Positions 22,601 through 28,558 of a stretch of 64,000 nucleotides of DNA are shown piece after piece (positions within the stretch are counted from its first letter, which is position 1; each line of letters begins with the position of its first letter). This stretch comes from Nematostella vectensis. Its lineage: Eukaryota; Cnidaria; Anthozoa; Actiniaria; Edwardsiidae. Under the pieces are notes generated by a model, which saw only the letters and a program-made list of their open reading frames with translations, did no database searches and had not been told where the DNA came from. Location: positions 16,307,453 through 16,371,452 of the forward strand of contig NC_064044.1 of NCBI RefSeq assembly GCF_932526225.1. The letters run 5' to 3'. The translations under genes were made by a program, and so were the position numbers.

Positions 22601-25223
22601 CAAGCCTGTTCGCCTCGCATTAGAGCTAACCTAGGTCCGACATAACAAGCATGGCAAACAGCGACGCTAGCAGCGGTGCCATATACCCATCGCTTCCCAG
22701 CATCTGCCCCCCGACTCGCCCGCAAACTCACATGACGCCCACCGCTCCGGCAAGCATCGGCGGCGACGTGCAAAGCTTCCGACTCCAGAAAATATGTGAC
22801 ACTCAGGCGGTTCTAGACAACGAGATAACGCATCATCGACAGGTGCGGAAGAAGTATAAGCGCGCCTTCGCCGTTACCCATGCTGTGTCTGTGGCATCCG
22901 GCATCGCTGCAGGGGCGCTTTCCAGCGCCGGGGTGGGGGTCTCTTTGAGTGGGATAGGGGTTCTGATCGGCGGTCCGCTGGCAGGGGTCGCTGGGTTGGT
23001 CGGTGTCGTGGGCGCGGGCGCGTGGGTAGTCTCTATGGGTCTTACGACCAAGGTGGCTAAACACGAAGACACGATGGTTTTAGCGGAGAGTAAGAAAAAC
23101 TCGATCAGCGAGCTGGTCTCTAAGGCTCTGCAGGACGGGCATATCTCAGACGAAGAGTTTCGACTAATACTTCAGGAACAAGAGAGATACTACGCGCTCA
23201 AGGCCGCTATCAGAGCTCGACACGGCCTCGCACCGCGTGATAAAAAAAGTGGGAAAGGGCCCTCCCTGGAGACACGCGAAAAGATGAAAAAGAGGCTGCG
23301 AGGAGTTCGGGAGCGAGGTGTTCGAGTAGAACTCAGGTTTAAACGCCACGCCAGCGGCTTTGAATTTACGGCCGAAAAACGGCTCGTTTTCACCATCTAC
23401 GCGGAGAGTTTTTTTTTTCGTAGACCTACCCATCTACGCGAAGTGGTCCCGACGATATTAATCTACGCGACACCGAATGTCCCCAGCCTGAAGTGGGGCT
23501 GGGAGGCCCGGAGGGTCGATTCGCGCCTCCCACTCGTTTAACTGAAAGCGGGCTGGGAGGCCCGGAGGGGCGATTCGCGCCCCCCACTAGTTTCTCTCAA
23601 ACTCCCTAGTCCCCCCCCGCCACTATTTCTGACTTTCGTACGCCATTATGGTGAAAGAGAATCGCCACTATTTCTGACTTTCGTACACGATTATGGTAAA
23701 AATAGATCGCCACTTTTTCTGATTTTCGTACCTTATTATGGTAAAAATAGATCGCCACTTTTTCTGATTTTCGTACCTTATTATGGTAAAAATAGATCGC
23801 CACTTTTTCTGATTTTCGTACCTTATTATGGTAAAAGTAGATCGCCACTATTTCTGACTTTAGTACACTATTATGGTAAAAAAAGATCGCCACTATTTCT
23901 GATTTTCGTACACCAATAGATCGCCAGCATTTCCTTTGTCTTGTGGTCAGCTGAGCCAAGGCGGTGTCAGAAATGACCGATGCTTGCGCTGTTTGAACAG
24001 GGTATTATTTACCATGTCAACATTGATTTTCCTCTAGACGGCCCCAGCTTCCCTTGCGAGCGCTGCGGTAAGCTGTTTGCGTACGAGTACTACCGTGACA
24101 AGCACCTCAAGTACACGCGGTGTCTGGACAATGGCGACAGGCGCTTTCCCTGCCCGTTGTGTGACAGGTCCTTCGACAAGCGTGACCGTCTGCGTATCCA
24201 CGTGCTGCACGTCCACGAAAAACACCGCCCACACGAGTGTCACGTGTGCCAGAAACGCTTCTCCCAGTCCTCCAGTCTGAACAAACACATGCGCGTCCAT
24301 AGGTAAACCAAAAAATATAATGAGTATTTGGCATCAATTGCACGTGTCTATTGACGGCTTTTCTCCCAAAGCGGTGAGCGCCCATATAAGTGCACATGTC
24401 TATTAACTGCTTTCCTGTCATAGCGGTGAGCGCCCATATAAGTGCACGTGTCTATTAACTGCTTTCCTGTCATAGCGGTGAGCGCCCATATAAGTGCACG
24501 TGTCTATTAACTGCTTTCCTGTCATAGCGGTGAGCGCCCATATAAGTGCACGTGTCTAATCACTGCTTTTCTCCCATAGCGGTGAGCGCCCATATAAGTG
24601 CACGTGTCTAATCACTGCTTTTCTCCCATAGCGGTGAGCGCCCATATAAGTGCACGTTCTGCGACAAGGCATTCACAGCCTCCTCAATCCTGCGCACGCA
24701 TATCAGACAGCACAGCGGTGAGAAACCTTTCAAGTGCAAGTACTGCGGGAGAGCATTCGCGTCACACGCGGCGCATGATAGTCACGTGCGCCGCACGCAC
24801 ACGAGGGACCAGACCTGGACGTGCGAGGTGAGGAATGGGTTATTAAAATAGTGGGGTGAGGGGGAGGGGGGAAGTTTTGAAATGTACCTAAAATGGTACG
24901 AATGGTACTACAAATAGCAAACTATTTCAACTACTATTTTCAACTACGATTTTTTAATGATTTTTCAACTCGGGCCGACAAAGAGACGTATATCATTCAA
25001 GATCGTAAAAATCAACTCTCTTATTTGCCAGGTTTGCGGTCAGGTATTTACGGATATGACGCAATTACATTACCATCGAAACACGCATGCGCCAAAGGTC
25101 ACAAGCGCCTGCGAGTGGTGCCATATGAAATTCTCGACCCAGTCTCTTCGCGACCAGCACCAAAACAGCTTCGAGTGTTTAGTGGGTGAGGGAATATCAG
25201 ATGTCCTCATGCCAAGACCGTAG
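7465..25223 (+). CDS. PRDM-family PR/SET-domain zinc-finger protein (six exons)
   Basis: Six exons at 7465-7630, 8856-9043, 10069-10327, 24038-24302, 24632-24827 and 25032-25223 join in frame to about 421 residues. All introns are GT-AG. Residues about 60-180 form a PR/SET domain: [41 protein letters not shown] and ELLVWYGEG are the expected segments. Seven zinc fingers follow, five C2H2 and two (first and last) C2HC. PRDM proteins are nuclear, DNA-binding transcriptional regulators, some with histone methyltransferase activity. The SET part resembles the PRDM12/PRDM6 type, but I do not assign an orthologue. Intron 3 contains a 13.1-kb virus-like element, yet the coding frame is intact. The start was chosen as the first ATG after the minisatellite, with exon 1 phase matching exon 2. 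Confidence 0.88.
7631..8855 (+). other. PRDM intron 1
   Basis: Contains a dispersed repeat (about 7955-8770) and otherwise no gene. The acceptor is TTTCAAACATTTAG before 8856. Confidence 0.7.
7955..8770. repeat. dispersed repeat with TGACGTCA palindromes
   Basis: Several ATGACGTCATTA-type palindromes (about 7960-8010) are followed by CACTTGGCAGATGT and its inverse ACATGACATCTGCCAAGTG (about 8450 and 8575), then short tandem copies of TTCTTACATTTATGGGCGAC (8620-8750). The same words recur at about 48,600-49,200 in the opposite orientation, which marks an interspersed element family. Confidence 0.75.
8856..9043 (+). CDS. PRDM gene exon 2 (first half of PR/SET domain)
   Basis: Lies between TTTAG and GTAAGC. 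Encodes residues 56-118, with [13 protein letters not shown] and GTLFGPYSG, the N-terminal strands of a PR/SET domain. Ends in phase 0 at VWE, a conserved exon boundary within PRDM SET domains. Confidence 0.92.
9170..9395. repeat. GATACACGG short tandem repeat
   Basis: Degenerate tandem copies of GATACACGGATTTATA and GATACACGGAAACATA lie in PRDM intron 2. A remnant recurs at about 9850. Confidence 0.85.
9399..9462. repeat. fold-back element (MITE-like)
   Basis: ATTACCTCATGGTTGGT on the left pairs with ACCAACCATGAAGTAAT on the right, with an inner GTACAATAAAAATTGTAC hairpin. It sits in PRDM intron 2 next to the GATACACGG array. Confidence 0.75.
9463..10068 (+). other. remainder of PRDM intron 2
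   Basis: No gene seen. It ends at the acceptor TATAACTTGGACAG before 10069. Confidence 0.7.
10069..10327 (+). CDS. PRDM gene exon 3 (second half of PR/SET domain)
   Basis: Encodes residues 119-204 with the diagnostic segments [29 protein letters not shown] and [12 protein letters not shown] prefer the donor CGCAAA/GTAAGA over GAAG/GTCACG at 10265. It is a strong consensus, and its one-base overhang fits the two-base start of exon 4. Confidence 0.9.
10432..10513. repeat. left remnant of 45-bp minisatellite interrupted by the element
   Basis: About two copies of CTATTTCTG plus TTTCGTAC plus TATGGTAAAAATAGATCGC stop exactly where an 11-G run begins. The array resumes at 23,618 on the other side of the virus-like element, so the element inserted into it. 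Confidence 0.85.
10514..10855. repeat. left terminal inverted repeat of PLV element
   Basis: It matches the inverse of 23324-23617 from the G run to TTTAAACCTGAGTT. It contains two tandem sub-repeats of CCCCTCCGGGCCTCCCAGCC and the words CGCGTAGATTAATATCGTCG and CTACGCGAAG (inverse). The left copy has about 60 extra bases near 10735-10795. Confidence 0.9.
10873..11268 (-). CDS. uncharacterised basic protein, PLV element
   Basis: Up to 131 residues, rich in Arg and Lys (about residues 20-60: [23 protein letters not shown]), with [12 protein letters not shown] near the middle. It is divergent from the helicase gene to its right and close to the left inverted repeat, a typical position for an early or regulatory gene. 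The true start may be an internal Met (about 11208). I do not recognise the family, and the C-terminus may be truncated. Confidence 0.4.
   Translation of the reverse strand: MRVAKPLKTYVMKYQAQLSKMAARLKHGIRSKVLGWKLSVTFRERGGRLRRWSFKEFDRLSETVFRKQEASVANKDCHKIVDLWPVIERSIKRIHDGIRSNPSMASPYYRCLSREIPREVRSHENDQTGGL
11341..15035 (+). pseudogene. PolB-like / SF1 helicase / HNH fusion protein, broken
   Basis: One reading frame runs from 11341 to about 12951 with four in-frame stops (TGA 12472, TGA 12706, TAG 12925, TAA 12951). It shifts to the frame open at 13037-14020 and shifts again to the frame open to 15035. [10 protein letters not shown] (about 12755) resembles the PolB motif A region and RVCTDAIY (about 13440) resembles motif C, but with a single Asp. 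Next is an SF1 helicase: Walker A GQGGSGKT (about 13670), Walker B IIIDEC (about 13905), GDYGQVPP (about 13990), TVHRVQGKT (about 14555) and YTGISRVR (about 14640). The last 70 residues have CTVCG, SIDRLDD and CLSCNRMH, an HNH-nuclease pattern. The likely role is element DNA replication, with a catalytically degenerate polymerase part. It is no longer functional as written. Confidence 0.72.
15036..15209 (-). other. extension of the integrase frame beyond a premature stop
   Basis: Beyond the TAG ending the integrase frame (15210) the same frame continues open for some 30-40 codons with integrase-tail-like composition. This suggests the stop is a mutation. Short inverted CGCTAGCG words near 15040-15110 lie between the convergent helicase and integrase genes. 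Confidence 0.4.
15210..16184 (-). CDS. retroviral-type DDE integrase (Polinton class)
   Basis: About 324 residues of an rve-type integrase. The catalytic acidic residues are visible in IHQSDLLFL (about residue 125), [10 protein letters not shown] (about 187) and [11 protein letters not shown] (about 220). The N-terminus is Arg-rich, and the C-terminus has a beta-rich VGTEVYIAV segment as in chromatin-binding integrase tails. It inserts the element DNA into the host chromosome, generating the target duplication. It is transcribed convergently with the helicase gene. A premature TAG probably removes the last few dozen residues; otherwise this is the best preserved gene of the element. Confidence 0.85.
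   Translation of the reverse strand: MRARRSRMIADRALRAAVRMHARADGKRLLETDTPVAMHRDTHVMAAKRMSDEELDAFLRPIYYARGGFQGMTALHAKLPKGSASIDRVRKWVSSQPAGGYTQTPPPPTTYAHFSEQIPNRIHQSDLLFLPTDRGYKYALTVVDVASRYKAARPLRTKSAAVTSRELDGVYAEGPLTWPKVLMVDDGTEFKGATTKLLTDHGVEVRRAEPGHHRSQAFAESFHRWLAQRLFRAQYSKELASGETNREWVTALPIVISDMNATKTRMTGFAPEDAIKLRRVPLKAEKPSLELPLEVPLEVGTEVYIAVNEEDLQDKGRRRATDPG
16244..16669 (-). CDS. small membrane/coiled-coil virion-type protein
   Basis: About 141 residues starting at an internal Met ([10 protein letters not shown]). An N-terminal hydrophobic helix is followed by a charged coiled coil ([20 protein letters not shown]), a DYYILS segment and a C-terminal hydrophobic helix ([12 protein letters not shown]). 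This two-ended membrane layout is common among minor virion proteins of PLVs. No enzymatic motif. It sits in a leftward block with the integrase and capsid genes. Confidence 0.6.
   Translation of the reverse strand: MASIAILVGGAVLNATAFVGGNYLAKFLSNDESPALAEKERHDKALEKYQQDYGRYQQWRQKILDWQAQSRERGSLAKQNFADTDYALKLYNQTRPKQSLESMRAPELSDYYILSKTQKNAELAYIGAGALAIGYAASRLL
16776..17003 (-). pseudogene. small membrane protein, frameshifted
   Basis: A start near 16999 gives [12 protein letters not shown] followed by a hydrophobic [17 protein letters not shown] helix. The frame then shifts near 16,920 into one that ends with a second hydrophobic stretch ([14 protein letters not shown]) and stops at 16776. The intact form would be a roughly 75-residue protein with two membrane helices. 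It is interpreted as a broken virion-type protein by position. Confidence 0.5.
17175..17456 (-). CDS. small single-pass membrane protein, PLV element
   Basis: Up to 93 residues with one hydrophobic helix ([15 protein letters not shown]) followed by RRRELAAAF, an inside-positive anchor. The tail is a short Ala-Thr-Asp repeat ([13 protein letters not shown]). It lies in the same leftward block as its neighbours. Function unknown. Confidence 0.45.
   Translation of the reverse strand: MQHAESPVASEPQGREGLRADDAFGIIHTPVPESNSAWSASSVIGVAGLLVSLIGLYTRRRELAAAFTRTPAVNQRATNPLATDPLATDIPTT
17514..18137 (-). CDS. conserved-looking PLV protein, unknown function
   Basis: About 207 residues starting at [14 protein letters not shown]. 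The central part is helical and charged ([32 protein letters not shown]), followed by a hydrophobic stretch ([17 protein letters not shown]). Length, order beside the ATPase and capsid genes, and composition suggest a structural or packaging accessory. No catalytic motif. The last 40 residues may be out of true frame. Confidence 0.5.
   Translation of the reverse strand: MMSDEYLESLLKGGAAGLPAVEPLDCSTHPAGTATGGEQTEVADAREKLAIFVASGKSREMVGKALTHDDVKRMSAEEVRKYEKRYETALASRTTDSLGDSFLKLTTKLVGMALPIDSVVDLHNDLVSDYIINNELRTLCGSLSLSCGRLMALAVGALHVARHVNTAGTASADARCQHEVAVADSPVVCPPKGTHSGESAIPEQTFI
18219..18705 (-). pseudogene. packaging ATPase (FtsK/HerA type), C-terminal part only
   Basis: The frame carries a hydrophobic strand ending in [10 protein letters not shown] (Walker B) and, past an in-frame TGA near 18447, ITQQLTSI (the sensor/arginine-finger-side strand). 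These are typical of the genome-packaging ATPases of Polintons and PLVs. The Walker A half is absent: upstream the sequence passes directly into capsid-protein sequence, so an internal deletion removed it. Non-functional. Confidence 0.75.
18706..19416 (-). pseudogene. double-jelly-roll major capsid protein, N-terminal part only
   Basis: Starts [13 protein letters not shown]. The first jelly-roll segments include [26 protein letters not shown] and [20 protein letters not shown], a signature region of PLV-type major capsid proteins. A frameshift near 18,998 ends the first open frame at TAG; homologous sequence continues in another frame to about 18,710 and then stops at the junction with ATPase sequence. 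Roughly the first half of a usual-length capsid protein remains. Confidence 0.72.
19435..20466 (+). pseudogene. coiled-coil membrane protein, frameshifted (PLV element)
   Basis: Starts [10 protein letters not shown] with an acidic N-terminus, then a globular part ([32 protein letters not shown]). After a frameshift near 20,015 there is a coiled coil ([13 protein letters not shown]) and a glycine-rich hydrophobic region ([26 protein letters not shown]). It is divergent from the capsid gene, with only 18 bases between the two starts, so they share a promoter region. The likely role is a minor virion or membrane-active protein; the family is not identified. Confidence 0.55.
20722..21927 (-). pseudogene. 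PLV protein of unknown function, one in-frame stop
   Basis: A single frame of about 400 codons is interrupted by one TAG at 21544-21546. The N-terminal part has an alpha-helical [20 protein letters not shown]. The C-terminal part contains [20 protein letters not shown], a GDVFVFYP strand and a final [11 protein letters not shown]. Conservation of the frame on both sides of the stop shows it was one gene. No catalytic motif is recognised. Its size and place next to capsid-type genes suggest a structural or replication accessory. Confidence 0.55.
21951..22632 (+). pseudogene. probable minor capsid/penton-like protein, broken
   Basis: ATG at 21951 opens [17 protein letters not shown], then an in-frame TAG (about 22002). 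The same frame continues to 22355 with [31 protein letters not shown] and [16 protein letters not shown]. Frameshifts after 22355 and further stops lead to a last open piece [19 protein letters not shown] ending near 22632. The beta-rich pattern and neighbours fit a minor capsid protein; a penton role is inference only. Confidence 0.45.
22651..23541 (+). CDS. coiled-coil/transmembrane protein running into the right inverted repeat
   Basis: Starts [16 protein letters not shown]. Residues about 45-75 are charged and helical ([15 protein letters not shown]). Next comes a long Gly/Ala-rich double hydrophobic segment ([42 protein letters not shown]), then a helical tail ([18 protein letters not shown]). 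The native end is probably near residue 215-225; the frame merely continues through the inverted repeat. The layout resembles membrane-modifying helical-hairpin proteins. Function unknown. Confidence 0.55.
   Translation: MANSDASSGAIYPSLPSICPPTRPQTHMTPTAPASIGGDVQSFRLQKICDTQAVLDNEITHHRQVRKKYKRAFAVTHAVSVASGIAAGALSSAGVGVSLSGIGVLIGGPLAGVAGLVGVVGAGAWVVSMGLTTKVAKHEDTMVLAESKKNSISELVSKALQDGHISDEEFRLILQEQERYYALKAAIRARHGLAPRDKKSGKGPSLETREKMKKRLRGVRERGVRVELRFKRHASGFEFTAEKRLVFTIYAESFFFRRPTHLREVVPTILIYATPNVPSLKWGWEARRVDSRLPLV
23324..23617. repeat. right terminal inverted repeat of PLV element
   Basis: Inverse of 10514-10855: AACTCAGGTTTAAACG, then CCATCTACGCG, CGACGATATTAATCTACGCG and two CGGGCTGGGAGGCCCGGAGG-type sub-repeats, ending in CTAGT and eight C. 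It lacks the roughly 60-bp insertion present in the left copy. Confidence 0.9.
23618..23935. repeat. 45-bp minisatellite (element target site)
   Basis: About seven units of CACTATTTCTGACTTTCGTA plus CxxxATTATGGTAAAAATAG plus ATCGC. The period is 45 bp, so the - strand frame reads a 15-residue repeat, which is not a gene. Two further units remain on the left side of the element. Confidence 0.92.
24038..24302 (+). CDS. PRDM gene exon 4 (zinc fingers 1-3)
   Basis: The acceptor is TTGATTTTCCTCTAG. Encodes residues 205-292: finger 1 CERC...HLKYTRC (C2HC), finger 2 CPLC...HVLHVH, finger 3 CHVC...HMRVH. It ends two bases into a codon at AG/GTAAAC, completed by the C opening exon 5 to give the linker SGERPYKC. 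Confidence 0.9.
24340..24658. repeat. 52-bp tandem repeat spanning the intron 4/exon 5 splice acceptor
   Basis: CGGTGAGCGCCCATATAAGT plus GCAC occurs at 24372, 24424, 24476, 24528, 24580 and 24632, exactly 52 bp apart, each directly preceded by AG. The last copy is the coding start of exon 5. The others are intronic duplicates of the acceptor together with the first bases of the exon. Confidence 0.95.
24632..24827 (+). CDS. PRDM gene exon 5 (zinc fingers 4-5 and start of 6)
   Basis: Encodes residues 293-358: CTFC...HIRQH with linker [12 protein letters not shown]...HVRRTH, then WTCE, the first cysteine of finger 6. Donor GAG/GTGAGG in phase 0. The exact acceptor copy used is uncertain because six near-identical acceptors lie upstream. 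Confidence 0.9.
25032..25223 (+). CDS. PRDM gene exon 6 (end of finger 6, finger 7, stop)
   Basis: The acceptor is [19 protein letters not shown] supplies the second cysteine and YHRNTH the histidines of finger 6, so an intron splits the CxxC pair. Finger 7 is CEWC...HQNSFEC (C2HC). The frame ends at TAG 25221-25223 after a short tail. Confidence 0.88.
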   Translation, partial: VCGQVFTDMTQLHYHRNTHAPKVTSACEWCHMKFSTQSLRDQHQNSFECLVGEGISDVLMPRP

Positions 25224-28200
25224 AACAGCTGGCAAGAGCGATATGGTGTCTCAGCAACACTTGCTGTAGGGACTCCGGGGACATCATGTGTCGGATTGAC
25301 ACTATAATAATAATATAACTATAAAAATGCCAACGATAGAAAAGAAGAGGTGCATCTCAGTAGAAAACGAAATTCGCTTACCCTGGGTACCAGAGTCTCC
25401 AGCTTCGTCTGTTTACTATGCGCCCTTTACTGACTACGAGGAGCGCTGCTTGTAGCCTGTGGTGAGAGGCACAGCGCTACAGAGCGACCGGGAAACCTGT
25501 GGTGAGAGGCACAGCGCTACAGAGCAACGCCTGCAAACGGCGCAACCTAGGCTCCCCACCTTGCCATGCTACATTAAAAAACCTTCTATTGCCAAACAAT
25601 ACATATCTCATATCTAATACGCTAAGTGAAAAGTGTGTGCCATCTCACGGAGAATAGGAGGAACTAGAAAACTCGTAAGAACCACACGAATGACAATCCC
25701 TAGCTAAAAGGGGGTACCGGAAATGGTTTCCACTTTGAAATGATATAGCACAGAGAAGCTGCAATTCAACGATTTTTTTTTTAGCAAAAGAAAGCACTCG
25801 CAAGTTCGCTCTCCACAGAGACCCTAAAAGTCTGTATAACTCACAGCCAAAAGCACCATTGACGTCCAGAACTTCGTGGTTTTCAAACAAATCACAATTA
25901 ATGTTCAGGAGAAAAACGGATAATAAAGGACAATGTTGACAGGATATCACTATTTGAAGTTTGAATCAAAGTCTGACTTTTGTTTGCGTATTGCACGGCG
26001 ACACGAAAGCCATTAAGCGCACGCATTTTGTAAACAATCATTTCAAAGAGATTTTAATACTGCCACAATAATTAAATACTTAACTTGAAATTTCGTGGAG
26101 AAGTGAAGTGCTCGAGCTCATAGATTGGTTGGTCATTCAATTGCAAGGGTTAAATCTATATTCTTTTAGATTTGTGTGGGGCAGTTCGCACATTTTCCAT
26201 AAGCCAGATTTATGCAAGACCCCCTTTTCTTTGCAGCAACTGTCTTGGCTGATCACTAACCCTTTGTTTCATGGTTTCTCTGTTTGTTTTTTTAGAAGAA
26301 ATTGAACAAAAACAAATCGCTTGTAGTCCCGTCTTGTAGAATAATTAATGTATGATATTGTATGTCTAGAAAAGGAAAGGTAAAGTCTGATAACCATAAC
26401 AAACAATTTGGTTAGCTCTGGAGGGGATGTGCAGTCATGGATGTTATGGAAAGTATGTATATTTTAGAAAAGACTACTTTGGTGGTTGAGTGGGAGGGGC
26501 ACAACCCGTGTGCCCACCCCGAGCTGCATGCCTGTACATAACCAATAAGCTAATAGTAAGATAATAGCTACTGAAAACCAGTAACATAATAGCTACTGAA
26601 AAGATTAATGCTCATGTATTAACATAAAGTCAACTATACAGAATTTATGATCTCCTGCTTCTCCCTAACAATAGCTTCTGCATGTAAGTACACTGCAGTA
26701 TTCACTGGAGCCTACTGATTTTTAAAGAATCTGGGTCTCCTTCGTGGCTGTGTTTGCCTTGGTTTAAAATAATGTAGCAATAAATTTTGTTTTATTTCTT
26801 GGGCAATGATTTGCAATCATAGTAGTTCTGGACTGGACATTCTGTGGGAAAATAGATTCAAAATATATAATACTGCAAACCCAGTATCAAATAAAAAAAA
26901 AACAATTTTATGTCTGATAAGGGCCGAGAAGCGGGGCAGAGAAATGAGATTATTTGGATTGATTTTACATTTCCCTTTATACACAAGTCTCATCAAATAG
27001 CACAGAGATCTACTGAATGCTTATTATTTACCCGTCATTTTAGGTATTTGGTTAGTTTGTCTTCCCTTTATAAAGTTATTTCGTTTGTCTTCCCTTTATA
27101 AAGTTATTTTTATAAACAAAGCCTTACATTACAATCGTCAGGCAACGGGATTTGGGCTGTTTGAATACCTTTCGCTTTGCCCTAAGGCGAGGCGCTAGTT
27201 TGATTATCCGAGTTCTTTTATCATAAAATGACAAACATTGAAAGCCATGATAAGCAAACCCTTAAAACGGGGATATAAGTCGTCATACTCACCAAATAAT
27301 TCTTTGATATCGCCATCGTATTCGCCGTATAAATCAACATTTTCGTAAACATAGGGCAAGTGCGAAAAATCATGGCCGCTTTGTATCGCTGACTGCCAAA
27401 GCTGGCCAAAATCTTGGTTTCCACAGACAGACAGAGTCCGAATCGAATCTGGAAAGGCAACGCATAGACTACTAATTGCGCATCGGGGGAGGGGATGGGA
27501 GATTTCGTTTCCAAGATGACGGGGGCTTGTTCCACAGGAAACCCAAATCGACACGATGACCGAAATTAGTGTTGTTCCATTTGTTGTTAGATTCAGTTCT
27601 GACCGCTAGAACCCAGCGGTTAATTCAAGCAAGTAATTGAGACACTTTCAATCAAATATTGTTAAGCAATTATCAAATTTTAATGGTGGATGGTTAGTTT
27701 GTGTTTTTTTTATTTGATAAATAAACAGTTGTACATTCAATTGTAAACAAAAACAAGGGAGTGGTTGACCGACATTTAATAAAACAATAATTTACTTGCA
27801 TGTCTTGGATGGTGTTTTATCCTCCATCGTATGCACAATCATGGATATAGGCAAAAAAGAAAAAAAGAAAGAAAAAAAAAAAAAGAGGAATAGAGGCGGA
27901 GGGCCACATCCCCTCAGCATCGTTTAAGTTGGGGCAAGTTCACCGTCCCGTCATTCATGGTACAGAAACTGCAGCTTTTAAGTGGCTCGAGCCGTAATCT
28001 TTAGTCAGACAAGTTATGATGAGTGACATTTACATTTAGACAGTTCAATGTTTTTTTTTGTCCATTCGCTTCCACTTTGCGGCGTCGCACAGGAAAAGCT
28101 GATCCGGCACTGGTGTTTGTTCTTAGTGTTATGTTACCACAATTCTCATTACATGCTGACTAACAGAGGTCTCCAAGTTCTATACATGTAACACATTCTC

Positions 28201-28349
28201 ATGACCTTGTGACTACATTAGTCATGAATTATAGTGAGGAGAACTTTCGATTTCATCAGGTCACCGGGTTCTATACATGTAGCACATTCTAATAACCTTG
28301 TGACTAACTTAGTTATGTATTATGGTGAGGAGGACTTTCGAGTTTCTCA
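25224..28349. other. intergenic; convergent 3' ends of PRDM and EIF2B4
   Basis: No gene supported. It contains a short direct duplication (CCTGTGGTGAGAGGCACAGC at about 25,457 and 25,496), AT-rich sequence, and the EIF2B4 3' untranslated region at its right end. The open frames near 27204-27554 overlap in two frames and show no known domain. Confidence 0.5.
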
Positions 28350-28385
28350 TTAGCATGTTTCTGGGTTCTGGACACGTAACACAAC
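28171..28385. repeat. about 95-bp repeat overlapping the EIF2B4 3' end
   Basis: GTTCTATACATGTAACACAT (28,175), GTTCTATACATGTAGCACAT (about 28,270) and GTTCTGGACACGTAACACAA (about 28,365) are spaced about 95 bp apart. The third lies in the last coding exon, so the 3' untranslated region holds two diverged copies of the coding end. Confidence 0.7.
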
Positions 28386-28558
28386 AGGAACTGATGTACA
28401 CGGAATCATGCCGACCTCAGTGACCACCATGGAGATGAAATCCGGGGGCGTCACGTCATACACCAGATTAAGGAGATGAAGAGAGGGAGTGTCACGCCAC
28501 TCGGCTAGAGTGTCACGCTCGCTGTGTCGGGAGATCGGGACTAAGTCGTCTGGGTCAC
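28350..28558 (-). CDS. EIF2B4: EIF2B4 exon 14 (C-terminus)
   Basis: Residues 474-542, opening after CTTCAACAG. Contains [44 protein letters not shown] and the stop TAA. The last codons coincide with a 95-bp repeat shared with the 3' untranslated region. Confidence 0.93.

Larger units (their letters stand above)
10514..23617. mobile_element. decayed Polinton-like virus (PLV) element, 13.1 kb
   Basis: The ends are inverted copies of about 300 bp beginning GGGGGGG then ACTAG. The hexamer CGCCAC flanks both ends (10508-10513 and 23618-23623), a candidate target duplication of Polinton-typical length. Inside are a DDE integrase, a polymerase-B-like/SF1-helicase/HNH gene, DJR capsid and packaging ATPase remnants, and several small membrane or coiled-coil genes: the core set of Polintons and PLVs. 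The interior is clearly more GC- and CpG-rich than the surrounding intron. Stops and frameshifts in most genes show that it is defective. It lies entirely within PRDM intron 3. Confidence 0.88.

Noticed and set aside
23606-23959. 117-codon - strand frame with a 15-residue repeat
   Set aside because: Translation of the 45-bp minisatellite that flanks the PLV element.
27204-27554. Open frames of 116 and 104 codons on the - strand, one followed by a good splice donor
   Set aside because: Two overlapping frames are open at once, neither has a recognised domain, and the region lies within the probable 3' region of EIF2B4; not enough to call an exon.
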